From: PMG-095 sp049324695
GTDB lineage: Bacteria; Myxococcota_A; Polyangia; Polyangiales; Polyangiaceae
Length of the DNA: 64,000 bases
Assembly (NCBI GenBank): GCA_049324695.1
Contig: JBMOMJ010000056.1
Coordinates: 186,001-250,000 of the forward strand
Direction of reading: 5' to 3'
The translations under genes and the position numbers were made by a program. The notes under the pieces are model-generated. The model saw only the letters and a list, made by a program, of their open reading frames with translations. It did no database searches and was not told where the DNA came from. Below are positions 17,999-26,042 of this stretch, piece by piece; the stretch's first letter is position 1; each line of letters begins with the position of its first letter.

Positions 17999-18810
17999 TT
18001 CGTCAGGCTTTGCAGATTCAACATTTCCGCGACGTCGGGCTGTACGACCAGCTCGACGCGGCGGTTCTTGGCGCGGCCTTCGTCAGTGTCGTTGGTCGAA
18101 ACAGGATCGGTGTCGGCGTAGCCAGCAGCGCTCCAGTTGCTCGGCGACAAGCCGCCGCCGCCCTTGTCCGGCGGCGTGGTCAGCAACATCAACACGGAAC
18201 GAGCGCGCATCGCGCTGAGGCCCCAGTTGTCTTTGAACTGACCGCCCTGAAGCGGCTTCGCGTCGGTGTGGCCAGCGACCTGGAAACGGCGCTTCGAAAG
18301 GTCAGCATCCTTGCCAACCACGTCGGCGATCTGCAGCAGGATCTTTTCGCCTTCGGGCTTCAACTTGTCTTTGCCGGAGTCGAACAACACGTCGCCGGGC
18401 AGCTGAATGAGCATGCGGTTGTTGCGAACTTCAACCTTCAGGCCGAGCTGCGTTAGCTTCTGCAGCTTGCTCGACAGGAGCTCGAAGCGCTTCTTGATCG
18501 CATCGAGTTGCTCGGTGCGACGCGCGTACTCTTCGAGAGCTTTGCGCTGCTCGGCCAAGCTTTGATTCAAGCTGTCGAGGCTGATGCCGCGTTCGGTGAG
18601 TTGCTTCTTGAGATTGTCGATCTCTTGGTTTGCCGACGCGTAGTCAGCTTGCGTCTTCTTGTGGGCCTGACGCTCGTTGGCGAGCTCGGTCCTGAGTGAC
18701 TCGTTCTCGCGCACCTTCTGGTCCCACTCCTCTTGCGAGTAGCCGCAGGCCATGCAGAGCGAGGGAAGAATCAGTGCCCATCGGGCAAAGCGTTGGGTCA
18801 GCATTGGCAT
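17995..18810 (-). CDS. OmpA-family lipoprotein with coiled coil
   Basis: 271 residues from the ATG at 18810; the ATG at 18804 is an alternative. The hydrophobic N-terminus ends in LCMAC, a relaxed lipobox. A long charged coiled coil (about 30-135; RTELANERQAHKKTQ and onwards) precedes an OmpA peptidoglycan-binding domain (about 150-265). That domain carries AGHTDAKPLQGG and a GRAKNRRVEL tail that includes the conserved Asp/Arg binding positions. Role inferred: tethers the outer membrane to the cell wall, with the coil spanning the periplasm. Coupled to the Ppx/GppA gene by a 4-nt overlap. Confidence 0.88.
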   Translation of the reverse strand: MPMLTQRFARWALILPSLCMACGYSQEEWDQKVRENESLRTELANERQAHKKTQADYASANQEIDNLKKQLTERGISLDSLNQSLAEQRKALEEYARRTEQLDAIKKRFELLSSKLQKLTQLGLKVEVRNNRMLIQLPGDVLFDSGKDKLKPEGEKILLQIADVVGKDADLSKRRFQVAGHTDAKPLQGGQFKDNWGLSAMRARSVLMLLTTPPDKGGGGLSPSNWSAAGYADTDPVSTNDTDEGRAKNRRVELVVQPDVAEMLNLQSLTK

Positions 18811-19157
18811 CTTTTGCGCCCGGCGCGCGTAGCTGCGGAGCGCACTCCTCACCTGCCGCTATCCTGCCTTGGCGATGCGCGTCAAGTGCCCGCGTTACAA
18901 CAGGATTTTGCCATCAACCTCGACCTCTCAGCCGACCAGATTTCAGCTGCGCGTTGCGAGGGCTGAAACCACTAAACAGGCGCTCTCTCCGCAACGTGTG
19001 CACCCCGAACGAGCATAAAGAAACCTTGGCCAGCGGGCCCTCATGCACTTTTTTCGTTGACACATCACAATAGGTGGCAATATACGTCTTGCAACATACC
19101 CTCGGCATCCTTTGGAGGGTTCACTCCAACTGGATTCCGAATTTTAGGGAGGATCGA
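18811..19157. other. Divergent intergenic region
   Basis: Holds the promoters of the minus-strand OmpA-like operon and the plus-strand histone-like gene. Apart from the promoter at 19057-19086 I see no strong structure; base composition is visibly more AT-rich near 19040-19150. Confidence 0.5.
19057..19086 (+). promoter_or_regulatory. Sigma-70-type promoter of the histone-like gene
   Basis: TTGACA at 19057-19062 and TATACG at 19081-19086, 18 nt apart, with an AT-rich surrounding (a T-run just upstream). The predicted transcript starts near 19093, giving a leader of about 65 nt before the ATG at 19158. Confidence 0.65.
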
Positions 19158-19307
19158 ATGGCTGCAAAGAAGACCCGTACGAAGTCCGCACGTAAGCCCG
19201 CTGCCAAGAAGGCGCCGAAGGTTGCCAAGAAGCGCGCCGCCACCAAGAAGCGCGCCAAGAAGGCGGGCAAGCGTCGCAAGAAGGCCGCTAAGAAGACGGC
19301 CGCGTGA
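19158..19307 (+). CDS. Histone H1-like Lys/Ala-rich DNA-binding protein
   Basis: 49 residues from the ATG at 19158, preceded by a strong GGGAGGA at good spacing; a further upstream in-frame ATG at 19074 lies inside the promoter region and is rejected. Composition is almost wholly Lys, Ala and Arg with repeated KKA/AKK units (PAAKKAPKVAKKRAATKKRA), like the C-terminal tail of eukaryotic H1 and bacterial Hc1/Hc2 and AlgP. Disordered in solution, it should bind DNA non-specifically and condense or bridge it. No folded domain is present. It is a monocistronic transcript by position. Confidence 0.88.
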   Translation: MAAKKTRTKSARKPAAKKAPKVAKKRAATKKRAKKAGKRRKKAAKKTAA

Positions 19308-19424
19308 GGCGCTGAGGGCCGGCCAAGCGTGAGCGCTCATCGCTCGAGTTAGCCGGTCCACCAGAGTGCTCGCCATGCGCGCCGCTCAGCGCGCTGTCCA
19401 TCGGGCGAGCCACCGAATCGTCGG

Positions 19425-19494
19425 GCGTGCTCGGCGCTTCGGCTCCGAGCACGCGAACGGGGCGCTCCCTAGTCGTTCTCGTTCGCGTGCTCGG
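19425..19494. repeat. Three-arm inverted repeat (alternative hairpins)
   Basis: Arm A (19425-19434) pairs perfectly over 10 bp with the first part of arm B (19445-19459), around a loop containing a TTCG tetraloop-like core. Arm B also pairs perfectly over 15 bp with arm C (19480-19494) across a 20-nt loop. A-B and B-C are mutually exclusive. It lies between two converging genes, so a bidirectional terminator is the simplest reading. No long T-run follows. Confidence 0.7.
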
Positions 19495-19553
19495 TATGAG
19501 ACTTGGTCCTCGGCGTCCGCAATCGAAGTGATTGCGTTGTTTGCGCCCGAAGC

Positions 19554-21167
19554 TCAGTCTCCGAGATACAGCCGCAAAGACGCGGCAGCGGCGCGCCTGT
19601 CGAACGCGACACCATTGAGCTCGTCGCGGCGCGAAATGTCTTCGAAGAGCTGCGACAGGAAGCCGTGGAAGGCTACGCATTCATCGATCGCTGCTTCGAG
19701 TCTGCGCGGATCGACCAAGTCCGTATCTTCGAGGCCCGCCATGGCTGCCATGAAGGCGTCGAAGCGCGGATAATCCGCAGCGCGCAGCAGCGGGTAGCCC
19801 ATGGCTCGAAAGTAGGCGAGGAACTCGCGCACATAGTGAAAGTTGTAAACGGGGGCCCAGCGATCTTCGTTGGGTGAGTGCTGAGCCTTGGTCGAGAAGG
19901 CACGCACGATTTGCCCGAACATCCAGACATCGCGCCGCAACCGCTCGCTGGTTTCGCGGCGCGCGGCGTGATGATCGAATACGCCGCCTTCCTCGAGGCT
20001 GACGCCGAGCGCCTTACCCAAAAACAGAATTGCGTTCTGCAGAGCGGGGCGCAGATTGGCGATCGAAACGGCGAGTGCGCGTTGAAAGTCGGCGGGCGAC
20101 TGCGTTGCACTCGGCTCCGGGATGTCGTGGTGCAACGTACGGCGCATCTCGAGGCGCAGATTGCCGGCGATGCCTTCCAGGGCGCTCTTGATGCCGATCA
20201 ACCGATGCCCGGCGGCGCGCACCACGGGCGCTCGCAAGCGGATCTCGCTGGCTGGAACCTTCAGGAGGTCGCGTTCGAAACTATCTGCCAGCAGAGCGCC
20301 GGAGCGTTGCCGCAAGTAGTCGCTGAGAGCGCGCCCGTCCGAGCGCAGCACACTGAGGATTAAGTACGCGCCACCCATGGCTTGGCGGCGGTGCGTTGGG
20401 TCCACCGCGATGCGGCTCAAGAGCTGCAGGTAGCGCAGCATGCGGAACAACGACAAGAACGTGAGCGACACCAGGCGATGCGCTTCCACGCCAGGTACGC
20501 TGTGAATCAGCTCGAGCACCTGAGCGCTCTTGATGCGATCGAACTCAGGGCGAAACTCGAGCGCGTTCAGCGGATTGAAGTAGTTGTTGCGATCGACCTC
20601 GCGGTATGCGGTGGCGAGCACGGCGTGGAACAGCCGAAACGGCACGCGCTGCGAGCGCAAGGTGCCCTCTGTCACTTCGAGTGCGGCGGTGAGGCCGTGC
20701 CGCAACGTGACCAGGCTTTCCTCCGGCGTAGCCTGGCTCGTGCCCTCCGTCAGCAAACGCGTGCGCGCCTGATCTTCCGGCAGGACGGTCTCGAGGTAAC
20801 GATGAAACACGAAGGCACGGTCGCGCGCGCCGAGCAGCTGACGCGCGAGCGACACGGCGCGACCAAGCCCGTCGCGAAAGACCGAAAGCGGGCCGCGGAA
20901 GTCCTGCGCAACCACCGCGGTGCGGCGGGGCGGGCCCGGATGGTTCCGCGGATTCGAGAAGCACGCCGTCGCCTTGAGCAGAACTTCGAACTCGAACAAG
21001 AGTTCGTCTTTGTTCTCCAGCTGGAGCCCCAAAAACCAAGCTTCGCGTTGGGCGCGCTGCTCACGCTGCAGGCGGCGGGTGCCACTCAGCAGATCTGAGT
21101 ACGCGTCCTCCGCCGGAGAGCTCGGGTTAAGGCTCCTTCTTGCCGGTGCGACGGGCGGCATTGGCAT
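19554..21167 (-). CDS. Conserved hypothetical protein, all-helical (537 aa)
   Basis: 537 residues. No signal peptide or transmembrane helix. Predicted almost entirely alpha-helical, with many Arg/Leu amphipathic segments and no Cys-rich or nucleotide-binding motif. A conserved-looking core includes NYFNPLNALEFRPEFDR and YNFHYVREFLAYFRAMGYP. I do not recognise a family. The start lies 27 nt after the stop of the AgmX-like lipoprotein on the same strand. The ATG at 21161 is an alternative start. It may form an operon with that envelope protein and the HNH gene; a cytoplasmic role is all that can be said. Confidence 0.75.
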   Translation of the reverse strand: MPMPPVAPARRSLNPSSPAEDAYSDLLSGTRRLQREQRAQREAWFLGLQLENKDELLFEFEVLLKATACFSNPRNHPGPPRRTAVVAQDFRGPLSVFRDGLGRAVSLARQLLGARDRAFVFHRYLETVLPEDQARTRLLTEGTSQATPEESLVTLRHGLTAALEVTEGTLRSQRVPFRLFHAVLATAYREVDRNNYFNPLNALEFRPEFDRIKSAQVLELIHSVPGVEAHRLVSLTFLSLFRMLRYLQLLSRIAVDPTHRRQAMGGAYLILSVLRSDGRALSDYLRQRSGALLADSFERDLLKVPASEIRLRAPVVRAAGHRLIGIKSALEGIAGNLRLEMRRTLHHDIPEPSATQSPADFQRALAVSIANLRPALQNAILFLGKALGVSLEEGGVFDHHAARRETSERLRRDVWMFGQIVRAFSTKAQHSPNEDRWAPVYNFHYVREFLAYFRAMGYPLLRAADYPRFDAFMAAMAGLEDTDLVDPRRLEAAIDECVAFHGFLSQLFEDISRRDELNGVAFDRRAAAASLRLYLGD

Positions 21168-21194
21168 GGACGAACGTGCCAGTGCTGCGCTTGA

Positions 21195-21896
21195 TCAGCG
21201 CTTGAAGTCGAAGGGATAATTCGCGACCGTCTCCATGCCGCGCGACGATGGCGGGAACTTGAGCTGCTTCAGCACGCCGATGGCGCAGTTCACTGCGGCC
21301 GGCGTGGTGATGGTGGAGCGCGCCTCGTTGAGCTCCGCCATCTTCACGCTGCCGTTGGGGTCGAGCACGAAGTGGAGCGTGAGAGTGCCCTGCAGGTTGG
21401 GATCCTTGGCTTTGGCGCGCTCGTAGCACTCTCGGAATGGCTGCCGATTGTCGCGGATCACGCGCGCGATGGCGTCGTTGGTGCGCGTTTCCTCGCTGGT
21501 GGGGTTCGAGGTGCTGCCCATGCCCACCGGCTTATGAGTGGGGTCGTTGGGGTCGCCTTGTCGCGGCGTCACTTTCGGCGGAGCGCCGTCGTCGCCGGGA
21601 GTGGCGGCACCGCCGGGTCCGCGTGGACGTGCACGACGGCGATCGATGTTGTCGGAAGCGCTGCCGCGTGGCCTGCCCGTCGCTTCGTCTTCGCCCTCCC
21701 AACGGTCGTCGTTGTTGGCTTGTGGTTGTGCCGGCGTAGGAGGAGGCGGAGGGGGCGGCTGAGATGTTGCGGGCGTTTGCGAACCCGGTTGAGCAGGGCC
21801 CGTCGTAATGGTGCACGCGAGCGCAAGAGGAAGAGCCAAAAGGCTGCACGTCAGAGCCTTCGAAGTAGCAAACGATGCAAGCGGCATGAGTCGCAT
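21195..21896 (-). CDS. AgmX/PglI C-terminal-domain lipoprotein (TonB-like)
   Basis: 233 residues. A signal sequence ends at LALAC (lipobox-like), followed by a Pro/Gly/Asp-rich disordered linker (about 30-130). The C-terminal domain (about 135-233; IARVIRDNRQPFRECYERAK, then LQGTLTLHFVLDPNGSVKM and FPPSSRG) is the AgmX/PglI C-terminal module. In myxobacteria this module is found in gliding and envelope proteins and has a TonB-like fold. It probably bridges periplasm and outer membrane. The linker length would span part of the periplasm. No ExbB/ExbD genes are adjacent. Confidence 0.88.
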   Translation of the reverse strand: MRLMPLASFATSKALTCSLLALPLALACTITTGPAQPGSQTPATSQPPPPPPPTPAQPQANNDDRWEGEDEATGRPRGSASDNIDRRRARPRGPGGAATPGDDGAPPKVTPRQGDPNDPTHKPVGMGSTSNPTSEETRTNDAIARVIRDNRQPFRECYERAKAKDPNLQGTLTLHFVLDPNGSVKMAELNEARSTITTPAAVNCAIGVLKQLKFPPSSRGMETVANYPFDFKR

Positions 21897-22003
21897 AGTA
21901 GTCAGACTTTGGGGGCCGCGTCTTTAGTCACGCCCGTGCGAAAAATGGCTAAAAAGAGTGCGTATCGCGCGCTCTCGAGCTCACAGCGCCCCAACGACGA
22001 ATG

Positions 22004-22621
22004 TCAGCCGGTCTGCAAGAACGGTTTCCACTCCGCGAACGGCTCACGCATGATCAGGCGAATTTGCGTCGCCGTGGACCAGCGCGGATGATGCGGCACC
22101 GTCAACAGCGACATGCCCGCTTCGACTGGCGTGCGGCGGCCCTTACGCAGATTGCAGGTGCGGCACGACACGACCAGGTTCTCCCAGCTGTCGGCGCCAC
22201 CACGTGATCGCGGCACGACGTGATCGAGGTTGAGCTCACGCGCATTCGGGCGCCGCCCACAATACTGACATTGGAATTGGTCCCGAATCATCAAGTTGCG
22301 ACGCGTGAGGCGCACGGCCGCTTTTGGCGCGCGATCGTAACGCAGGAGATGCAACACGCGCGGAGCGCGGATATGCCCGCCGATGATGGGCAGCCCGTCG
22401 TCGAGCGAGCCCACGGGGACCCGCCGCCAGGAGCTGAAGTCGTACGTCTCGCCCTCGGCGTCGACGGCACGGGCGGCGCCGCCATAGAGCAGGACGAAAG
22501 CGCGACGCACTGTGGCGACGCTGACCGGTGAAAAATGCCGGTTGAGAAGCAGGACCGGCAGGGTCAGCACCTCGCGTTTTCCGCGAGCATTGCTGAGTGC
22601 CTCCGAGTCCATCGACTCCAC
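22004..22621 (-). CDS. HNH endonuclease family protein
   Basis: 205 residues; the ATG at 22612 is an alternative start. The C-terminal half has the full HNH ensemble: two zinc-ribbon Cys pairs (CQYCG and CRTCN), LDHVVPRSRGG with the catalytic His, and NLV. The N-terminal half (LLLNRHFSPVSVATVRRAFV) is the conserved cap found in small stand-alone HNH proteins of many bacteria. Such proteins are often uncharacterised and not part of restriction systems; a DNA-repair or processing role is possible. Cytoplasmic. Confidence 0.93.
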   Translation of the reverse strand: MESMDSEALSNARGKREVLTLPVLLLNRHFSPVSVATVRRAFVLLYGGAARAVDAEGETYDFSSWRRVPVGSLDDGLPIIGGHIRAPRVLHLLRYDRAPKAAVRLTRRNLMIRDQFQCQYCGRRPNARELNLDHVVPRSRGGADSWENLVVSCRTCNLRKGRRTPVEAGMSLLTVPHHPRWSTATQIRLIMREPFAEWKPFLQTG

Positions 22622-22638
22622 GGGTTTTCAGCATACTT

Positions 22639-22733
22639 CAGAATCCGCGACTTGGCGAAAGTGGAGTAACGCTCCCAGCCATCCCCAGGATTCTGCGGCC
22701 GAGCAGCGCGCAAAGGGGGCCGGAAGCCCCTTT
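22639..22733. repeat. Inverted repeats in the HNH/lipoprotein divergent region
   Basis: CAGAATCC at 22639-22646 is repeated in inverted form, GGATTCTG, at 22688-22695 (42 bp between arms). A 7-bp hairpin AAAGGGG/CCCCTTT lies at 22712-22733. The wide spacing of the first pair suggests a protein-binding site rather than a hairpin. Confidence 0.4.
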
Positions 22734-22817
22734 CCAGCCGCCTGACTCGACCCCGCTGCGCCAATACGCTAATCCCCGTCGCCCTGACGCCCTGCCGGGC
22801 TTCTTCCTAGAGAACAC

Positions 22818-24404
22818 ATGGCCTCTTTGATTCGGCTGAATGCCTCCAAGTCCCTGTGCGCGATTGCGCTTCTGGTTTCCACGCTGAGCGGCTGCGGCGC
22901 AACGGGCGGTGTAGGTGAGGCAGCGTGGCCACCCTTGGGGAAGAAGTGGTACGAGCGCGCTGACGCCAGCTTCCACCATGGCGACATGGAGGATGCGCGT
23001 GAAGCGATCGACAATGCGCTCAAAGTCGTTCCGGATCGTCCCGAAGCGCGCCTGCTGTCAGCCAAGGTCGCGCTCGCGAGTCTCGACTACGACCGCGTGC
23101 AAGCGTCGCTGCGCGGGCTCGACACCTCGGAAGCTCGCAGCTTGCGCGGTCGCGCGTTTTGGTACGCGGGTGAAGTCGAGAAGGCGGCGGACGAACTCGA
23201 GAAGCTACTGTCGGATCCGGAAGTGCGCGATCCGTGGGCGAACGAGATTGCGAAGCTTGCCCGCGTCGGAGCGGGGCGAAAACCGTTCGATCTAGCGGGC
23301 GGCATGCTCGCGTCGACTGAAATGCCGCGTGCCGGCACGAGTGCGCTGATTGTTCCACTCGAGCTCAACGGCGAACCCGCGCTCGGCTTGGTTGCGACGG
23401 GAACCGCCGAAGCGGTGATTGATTCGAGCGCCGGTGCGCGACCGAGTTGGGTTTCGTTGCGCTTCGGTGAGCGCCTCGAGGTGCGCGACGTGCCGGTGCT
23501 GGCCAAAGACTTGTCGGGCATTTCGCGCCAGGTGAACGCGCCCATCAAGATCTTGCTGGGTGTGAATCTGCTCAGGCACCTGCGACCGACGTTCGATTTT
23601 GCCGGCGGGCAATTCGTGGTGCGCTCGTTCGATCCGCCGCCGCCGCCGGTCGCGACCACCATCAAGCTCAGCTATGTGCGGGGCGGCGGCATGCTGGTGC
23701 GCGGCGCGTTCGGTGCCGATCAGGCGGCGCCCGCGTGTTCGTTGTTGGTGGATACGGCGCTCACGTACCCGCTCGCGTTGAGCAACGAAGGTTGGAAAAA
23801 GGCCGGTGTGAGCCCTGCCAGCTTGCAAGCTGTGCCGGGCGCTGGCGATCTGCGTGAAGGCGTTTTGCCGATGTTGCGCTTGGGCGCTTACGACGTGCCC
23901 AAGGTTCCAGGCTTGGGTGGCGAGAGCGCCGTGAAGGAGCGCGAGGAAGGGCTCGGCATAGCGCTCGACGGGCTCATCGGCTCCGGCCTGCTTGCGAGCT
24001 TCCGCGTGACGCTCGTGGACGGCGGGCGCACCATGTGGCTCGAAGACATCCCGGCAGAAGCGCTGAACGCGCCTTCGCTGTTCGCCAACTTGCCGCCCGT
24101 CGAAGAAGCGCCGGACGCTGAAGTCACGGAGCCTGAAAACGGCAAGCCGGGCAAGGGAGCTCCTGCAAAGCCCGGAAAGCCAGCACCTGGTGGCGCCGCG
24201 CCCGCGCCTGCGCCTGCCCCTGCGAAGCCGCCTGCCGCGCCGGGCGCTGCGCCCGCTGGAACGAAGCCACCCGCTGCGTCCGGCAACGTGCCGGCTGCCG
24301 GTGCCAAGCCGCCGGCCGCGCCGAACCCAGCGCCTGCCGCTGCAACGAAGCCTCCCGCCGCGGCGCCTGCCAATCCCGCTCCTGCCAAGGGGACGAAGCC
24401 GTGA
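22818..24404 (+). CDS. Lipoprotein with tandem retropepsin-like domains lacking canonical DTG
   Basis: 528 residues. The signal peptide ends in the lipobox LSGC (Cys26). TPR-like helices occupy about 40-150. Two retropepsin-like lobes follow. The first has VATG at 192-195 in place of DTG, then ILLGVNLLRHLRPTFDFAGG (245-264). The second has LVDTA at 310-314, then DGLIGSGLLASFRVTLVDGG (384-403). The hydrophobic-hydrophobic-Gly patterns match the second half of aspartic protease lobes, but neither active-site triplet is canonical. The protein is therefore probably a non-proteolytic relative or a dimer with altered catalysis. The tail (about 430-528) is a Pro/Ala/Lys disordered linker. Its stop overlaps coaD by 4 nt (GTGA). 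Confidence 0.82.
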   Translation: MASLIRLNASKSLCAIALLVSTLSGCGATGGVGEAAWPPLGKKWYERADASFHHGDMEDAREAIDNALKVVPDRPEARLLSAKVALASLDYDRVQASLRGLDTSEARSLRGRAFWYAGEVEKAADELEKLLSDPEVRDPWANEIAKLARVGAGRKPFDLAGGMLASTEMPRAGTSALIVPLELNGEPALGLVATGTAEAVIDSSAGARPSWVSLRFGERLEVRDVPVLAKDLSGISRQVNAPIKILLGVNLLRHLRPTFDFAGGQFVVRSFDPPPPPVATTIKLSYVRGGGMLVRGAFGADQAAPACSLLVDTALTYPLALSNEGWKKAGVSPASLQAVPGAGDLREGVLPMLRLGAYDVPKVPGLGGESAVKEREEGLGIALDGLIGSGLLASFRVTLVDGGRTMWLEDIPAEALNAPSLFANLPPVEEAPDAEVTEPENGKPGKGAPAKPGKPAPGGAAPAPAPAPAKPPAAPGAAPAGTKPPAASGNVPAAGAKPPAAPNPAPAAATKPPAAAPANPAPAKGTKP

Positions 24405-24898
24405 GCGCCGACGCCGAGCTGGCCATCTACGCGGGCAGCTTCGATCCGCCGACGTATGGGCACCTCGACTTGGTCGAGCGCGCCTCGAAGCTGTTTCCAC
24501 GAGTGCTGGTGGCAGTGGGGCACAACTCGCAGCGAGCGGCGTTGTTCAGCGTTGAAGAGCGACTCGAGCTGTTGCGCGGTGTGTGTGCACCGTTCACAAA
24601 CGTATCCGTCGATTCGTTTCAAGGCTTGTTGGTCGACTACGGCAAGCGCGTTGGTGCGCGTGTGATCGTGCGCGGTTTGCGCGCGGGTACCGATTTCGAA
24701 TACGAGCTTCAAATCGCGCATGCCAACGCCGATCTGCGCCCCGAGATCGACACGGTGTTTTTGCCGACGCGCACGAACTACGGCTTCATTTCAGCCTCCT
24801 TGGTGCGCGAAATCGCCGTGCACGGAGGCGAAGTCAGCCGTTACGCGCCGCCTTCGGTGTGCGAAGCGCTGAAGCGCAAGTTCGCCGCGCGACGCTAG
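24401..24898 (+). CDS. coaD: Phosphopantetheine adenylyltransferase
   Basis: 165 residues, typical. GTG start at 24401 overlapping the preceding stop (GTGA). Nucleotidyltransferase motif AGSFDPPTYGH at 11-21 gives the T/H-x-G-H site (Thr18, His21). VIVRGLRAGTDFEYELQIA and the ISASLVREIA segment are the CoaD phosphopantetheine- and ATP-binding signatures. It makes dephospho-CoA from 4'-phosphopantetheine and ATP, the penultimate step in CoA synthesis. Cytoplasmic. Coupling to a lipoprotein gene is unusual for this housekeeping enzyme. Confidence 0.97.
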   Translation: MSADAELAIYAGSFDPPTYGHLDLVERASKLFPRVLVAVGHNSQRAALFSVEERLELLRGVCAPFTNVSVDSFQGLLVDYGKRVGARVIVRGLRAGTDFEYELQIAHANADLRPEIDTVFLPTRTNYGFISASLVREIAVHGGEVSRYAPPSVCEALKRKFAARR

Positions 24899-24955
24899 GC
24901 GTCGCCATACTTCGGGGAGCAGTACTTTGGGGCCCAGTTTTTAGGGGAGGGAGCA

Positions 24956-24979
24956 GTTTTGGGGGAGGGGCCCCAAAAC
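24956..24979 (+). terminator. Hairpin downstream of coaD
   Basis: GTTTTGGGG (24956-24964), loop GAGGGG, CCCCAAAAC (24971-24979): a perfect 9-bp stem about 60 nt after the coaD stop. No T-run follows; probably an intrinsic or stabilising 3' hairpin. Confidence 0.5.
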
Positions 24980-25000
24980 CTGTCCAAACCTGTGGGTGGG

Positions 25001-25027
25001 GCCCCAATCGATTCACTCGATTGGGGC
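25001..25027. terminator. Bidirectional hairpin between coaD and site-2 protease gene
   Basis: GCCCCAATCGA (25001-25011), loop TTCAC, TCGATTGGGGC (25017-25027): a perfect 11-bp stem midway between two converging genes. It is a good candidate transcript end for both strands although U-tracts are absent. Confidence 0.6.
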
Positions 25028-25055
25028 GGGAGCTGCGCTCCCGACAAACCGAGCA

Positions 25056-26042
25056 CTAATACTGCGCCATCGGCGTCGGCATGAACAAGAGCACGAACAG
25101 CGCGATGCACAGCCAACCGACGACGCGCCGCGCTGGGCTCAATGGGCCTGGCTCGTAAGGAGGGTGCTCGGCGCTGCCCGAAGCGCGTTCGACGACGTGC
25201 AGCGCGCCAAACCAAACCAACCAGCTGATTGAATTGAAAAAGGCTTCGCCGAGCGTCTGCTTGCTGTGCCCGAGCAACACCGGGCCCACGAAGCGCACCA
25301 GGTTGTACGCGAACAAGAGCAACAAACCGCGTCGAAACCAGCGCGCCAGCCTGTGTTGGCGCTCACCAAACAACGCGTACGCGATGTGCCCACCGTCGAG
25401 CTGGCCCCACGGAAGCAGGTTCAGCATGGTGATCAAGAGACCGGCCCAACCCGCCGTGCCCGTTGGGTGCAAGAACACGTCGTGACCGGGCGGAATCGGA
25501 GCGAGCAGCACGCGCTTCAGCACGAAGTAAAGGATGCTCTCGCCTTCTTGCAGGTATCCCGTTTCGAGCGCCGGCTCGATCGTTGAATGCAGCAGGCCCC
25601 ACACCAAGGTGGGGATGGCAACTACCAAGCCTGCGAGCGGGCCCGCGGCGCCGACGTCGAGCAACGCATTGCGCGAGCGAATCTCGTCGCGCATGCCGAT
25701 GAGAGCGCCGAGCGTGCCGAACAAGCCAAAAACTGGGAGCGGAATGAAATACGGGAGTGAGGCCGGCAAGCCGTGCAGGCGCGCCGCTATGTAGTGGCCG
25801 AACTCGTGAGTGATCAGAATGGCGAGCAACGGAATCGCAAACGGAGCGCCGCTCGCAAGGAACGCCGGATCGAAGAAGCCTTTCCAGCTCGACGCGATCG
25901 GGCCTTCGGCAGCCAACAGTGCGCCCGCATGAAAGACACAAAGGACCGTCGCGAGGAACAACGCGAGCGGCCACAGCACGCTCGGTTCGTCGTGCTGCTC
26001 GTTGGTGACGCCGGAGTCGCGCGAGCTCGCGTCAGCGCCCAT
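25056..26042 (-). CDS. Site-2 protease-like membrane metalloprotease (M50)
   Basis: 328 residues, about seven transmembrane helices. HEFGH at 79-83 supplies two zinc ligands and the catalytic Glu80; QLDGGH around 215-220 supplies the third ligand Asp216. This is the intramembrane S2P arrangement. No PDZ domain is inserted, placing it with the minimal M50B group. Expected to cleave transmembrane segments, for instance of anti-sigma factors or signal peptides; no such target is adjacent. Its start overlaps the end of the FliH/SctL-like gene by 11 nt. Confidence 0.92.
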   Translation of the reverse strand: MGADASSRDSGVTNEQHDEPSVLWPLALFLATVLCVFHAGALLAAEGPIASSWKGFFDPAFLASGAPFAIPLLAILITHEFGHYIAARLHGLPASLPYFIPLPVFGLFGTLGALIGMRDEIRSRNALLDVGAAGPLAGLVVAIPTLVWGLLHSTIEPALETGYLQEGESILYFVLKRVLLAPIPPGHDVFLHPTGTAGWAGLLITMLNLLPWGQLDGGHIAYALFGERQHRLARWFRRGLLLLFAYNLVRFVGPVLLGHSKQTLGEAFFNSISWLVWFGALHVVERASGSAEHPPYEPGPLSPARRVVGWLCIALFVLLFMPTPMAQY

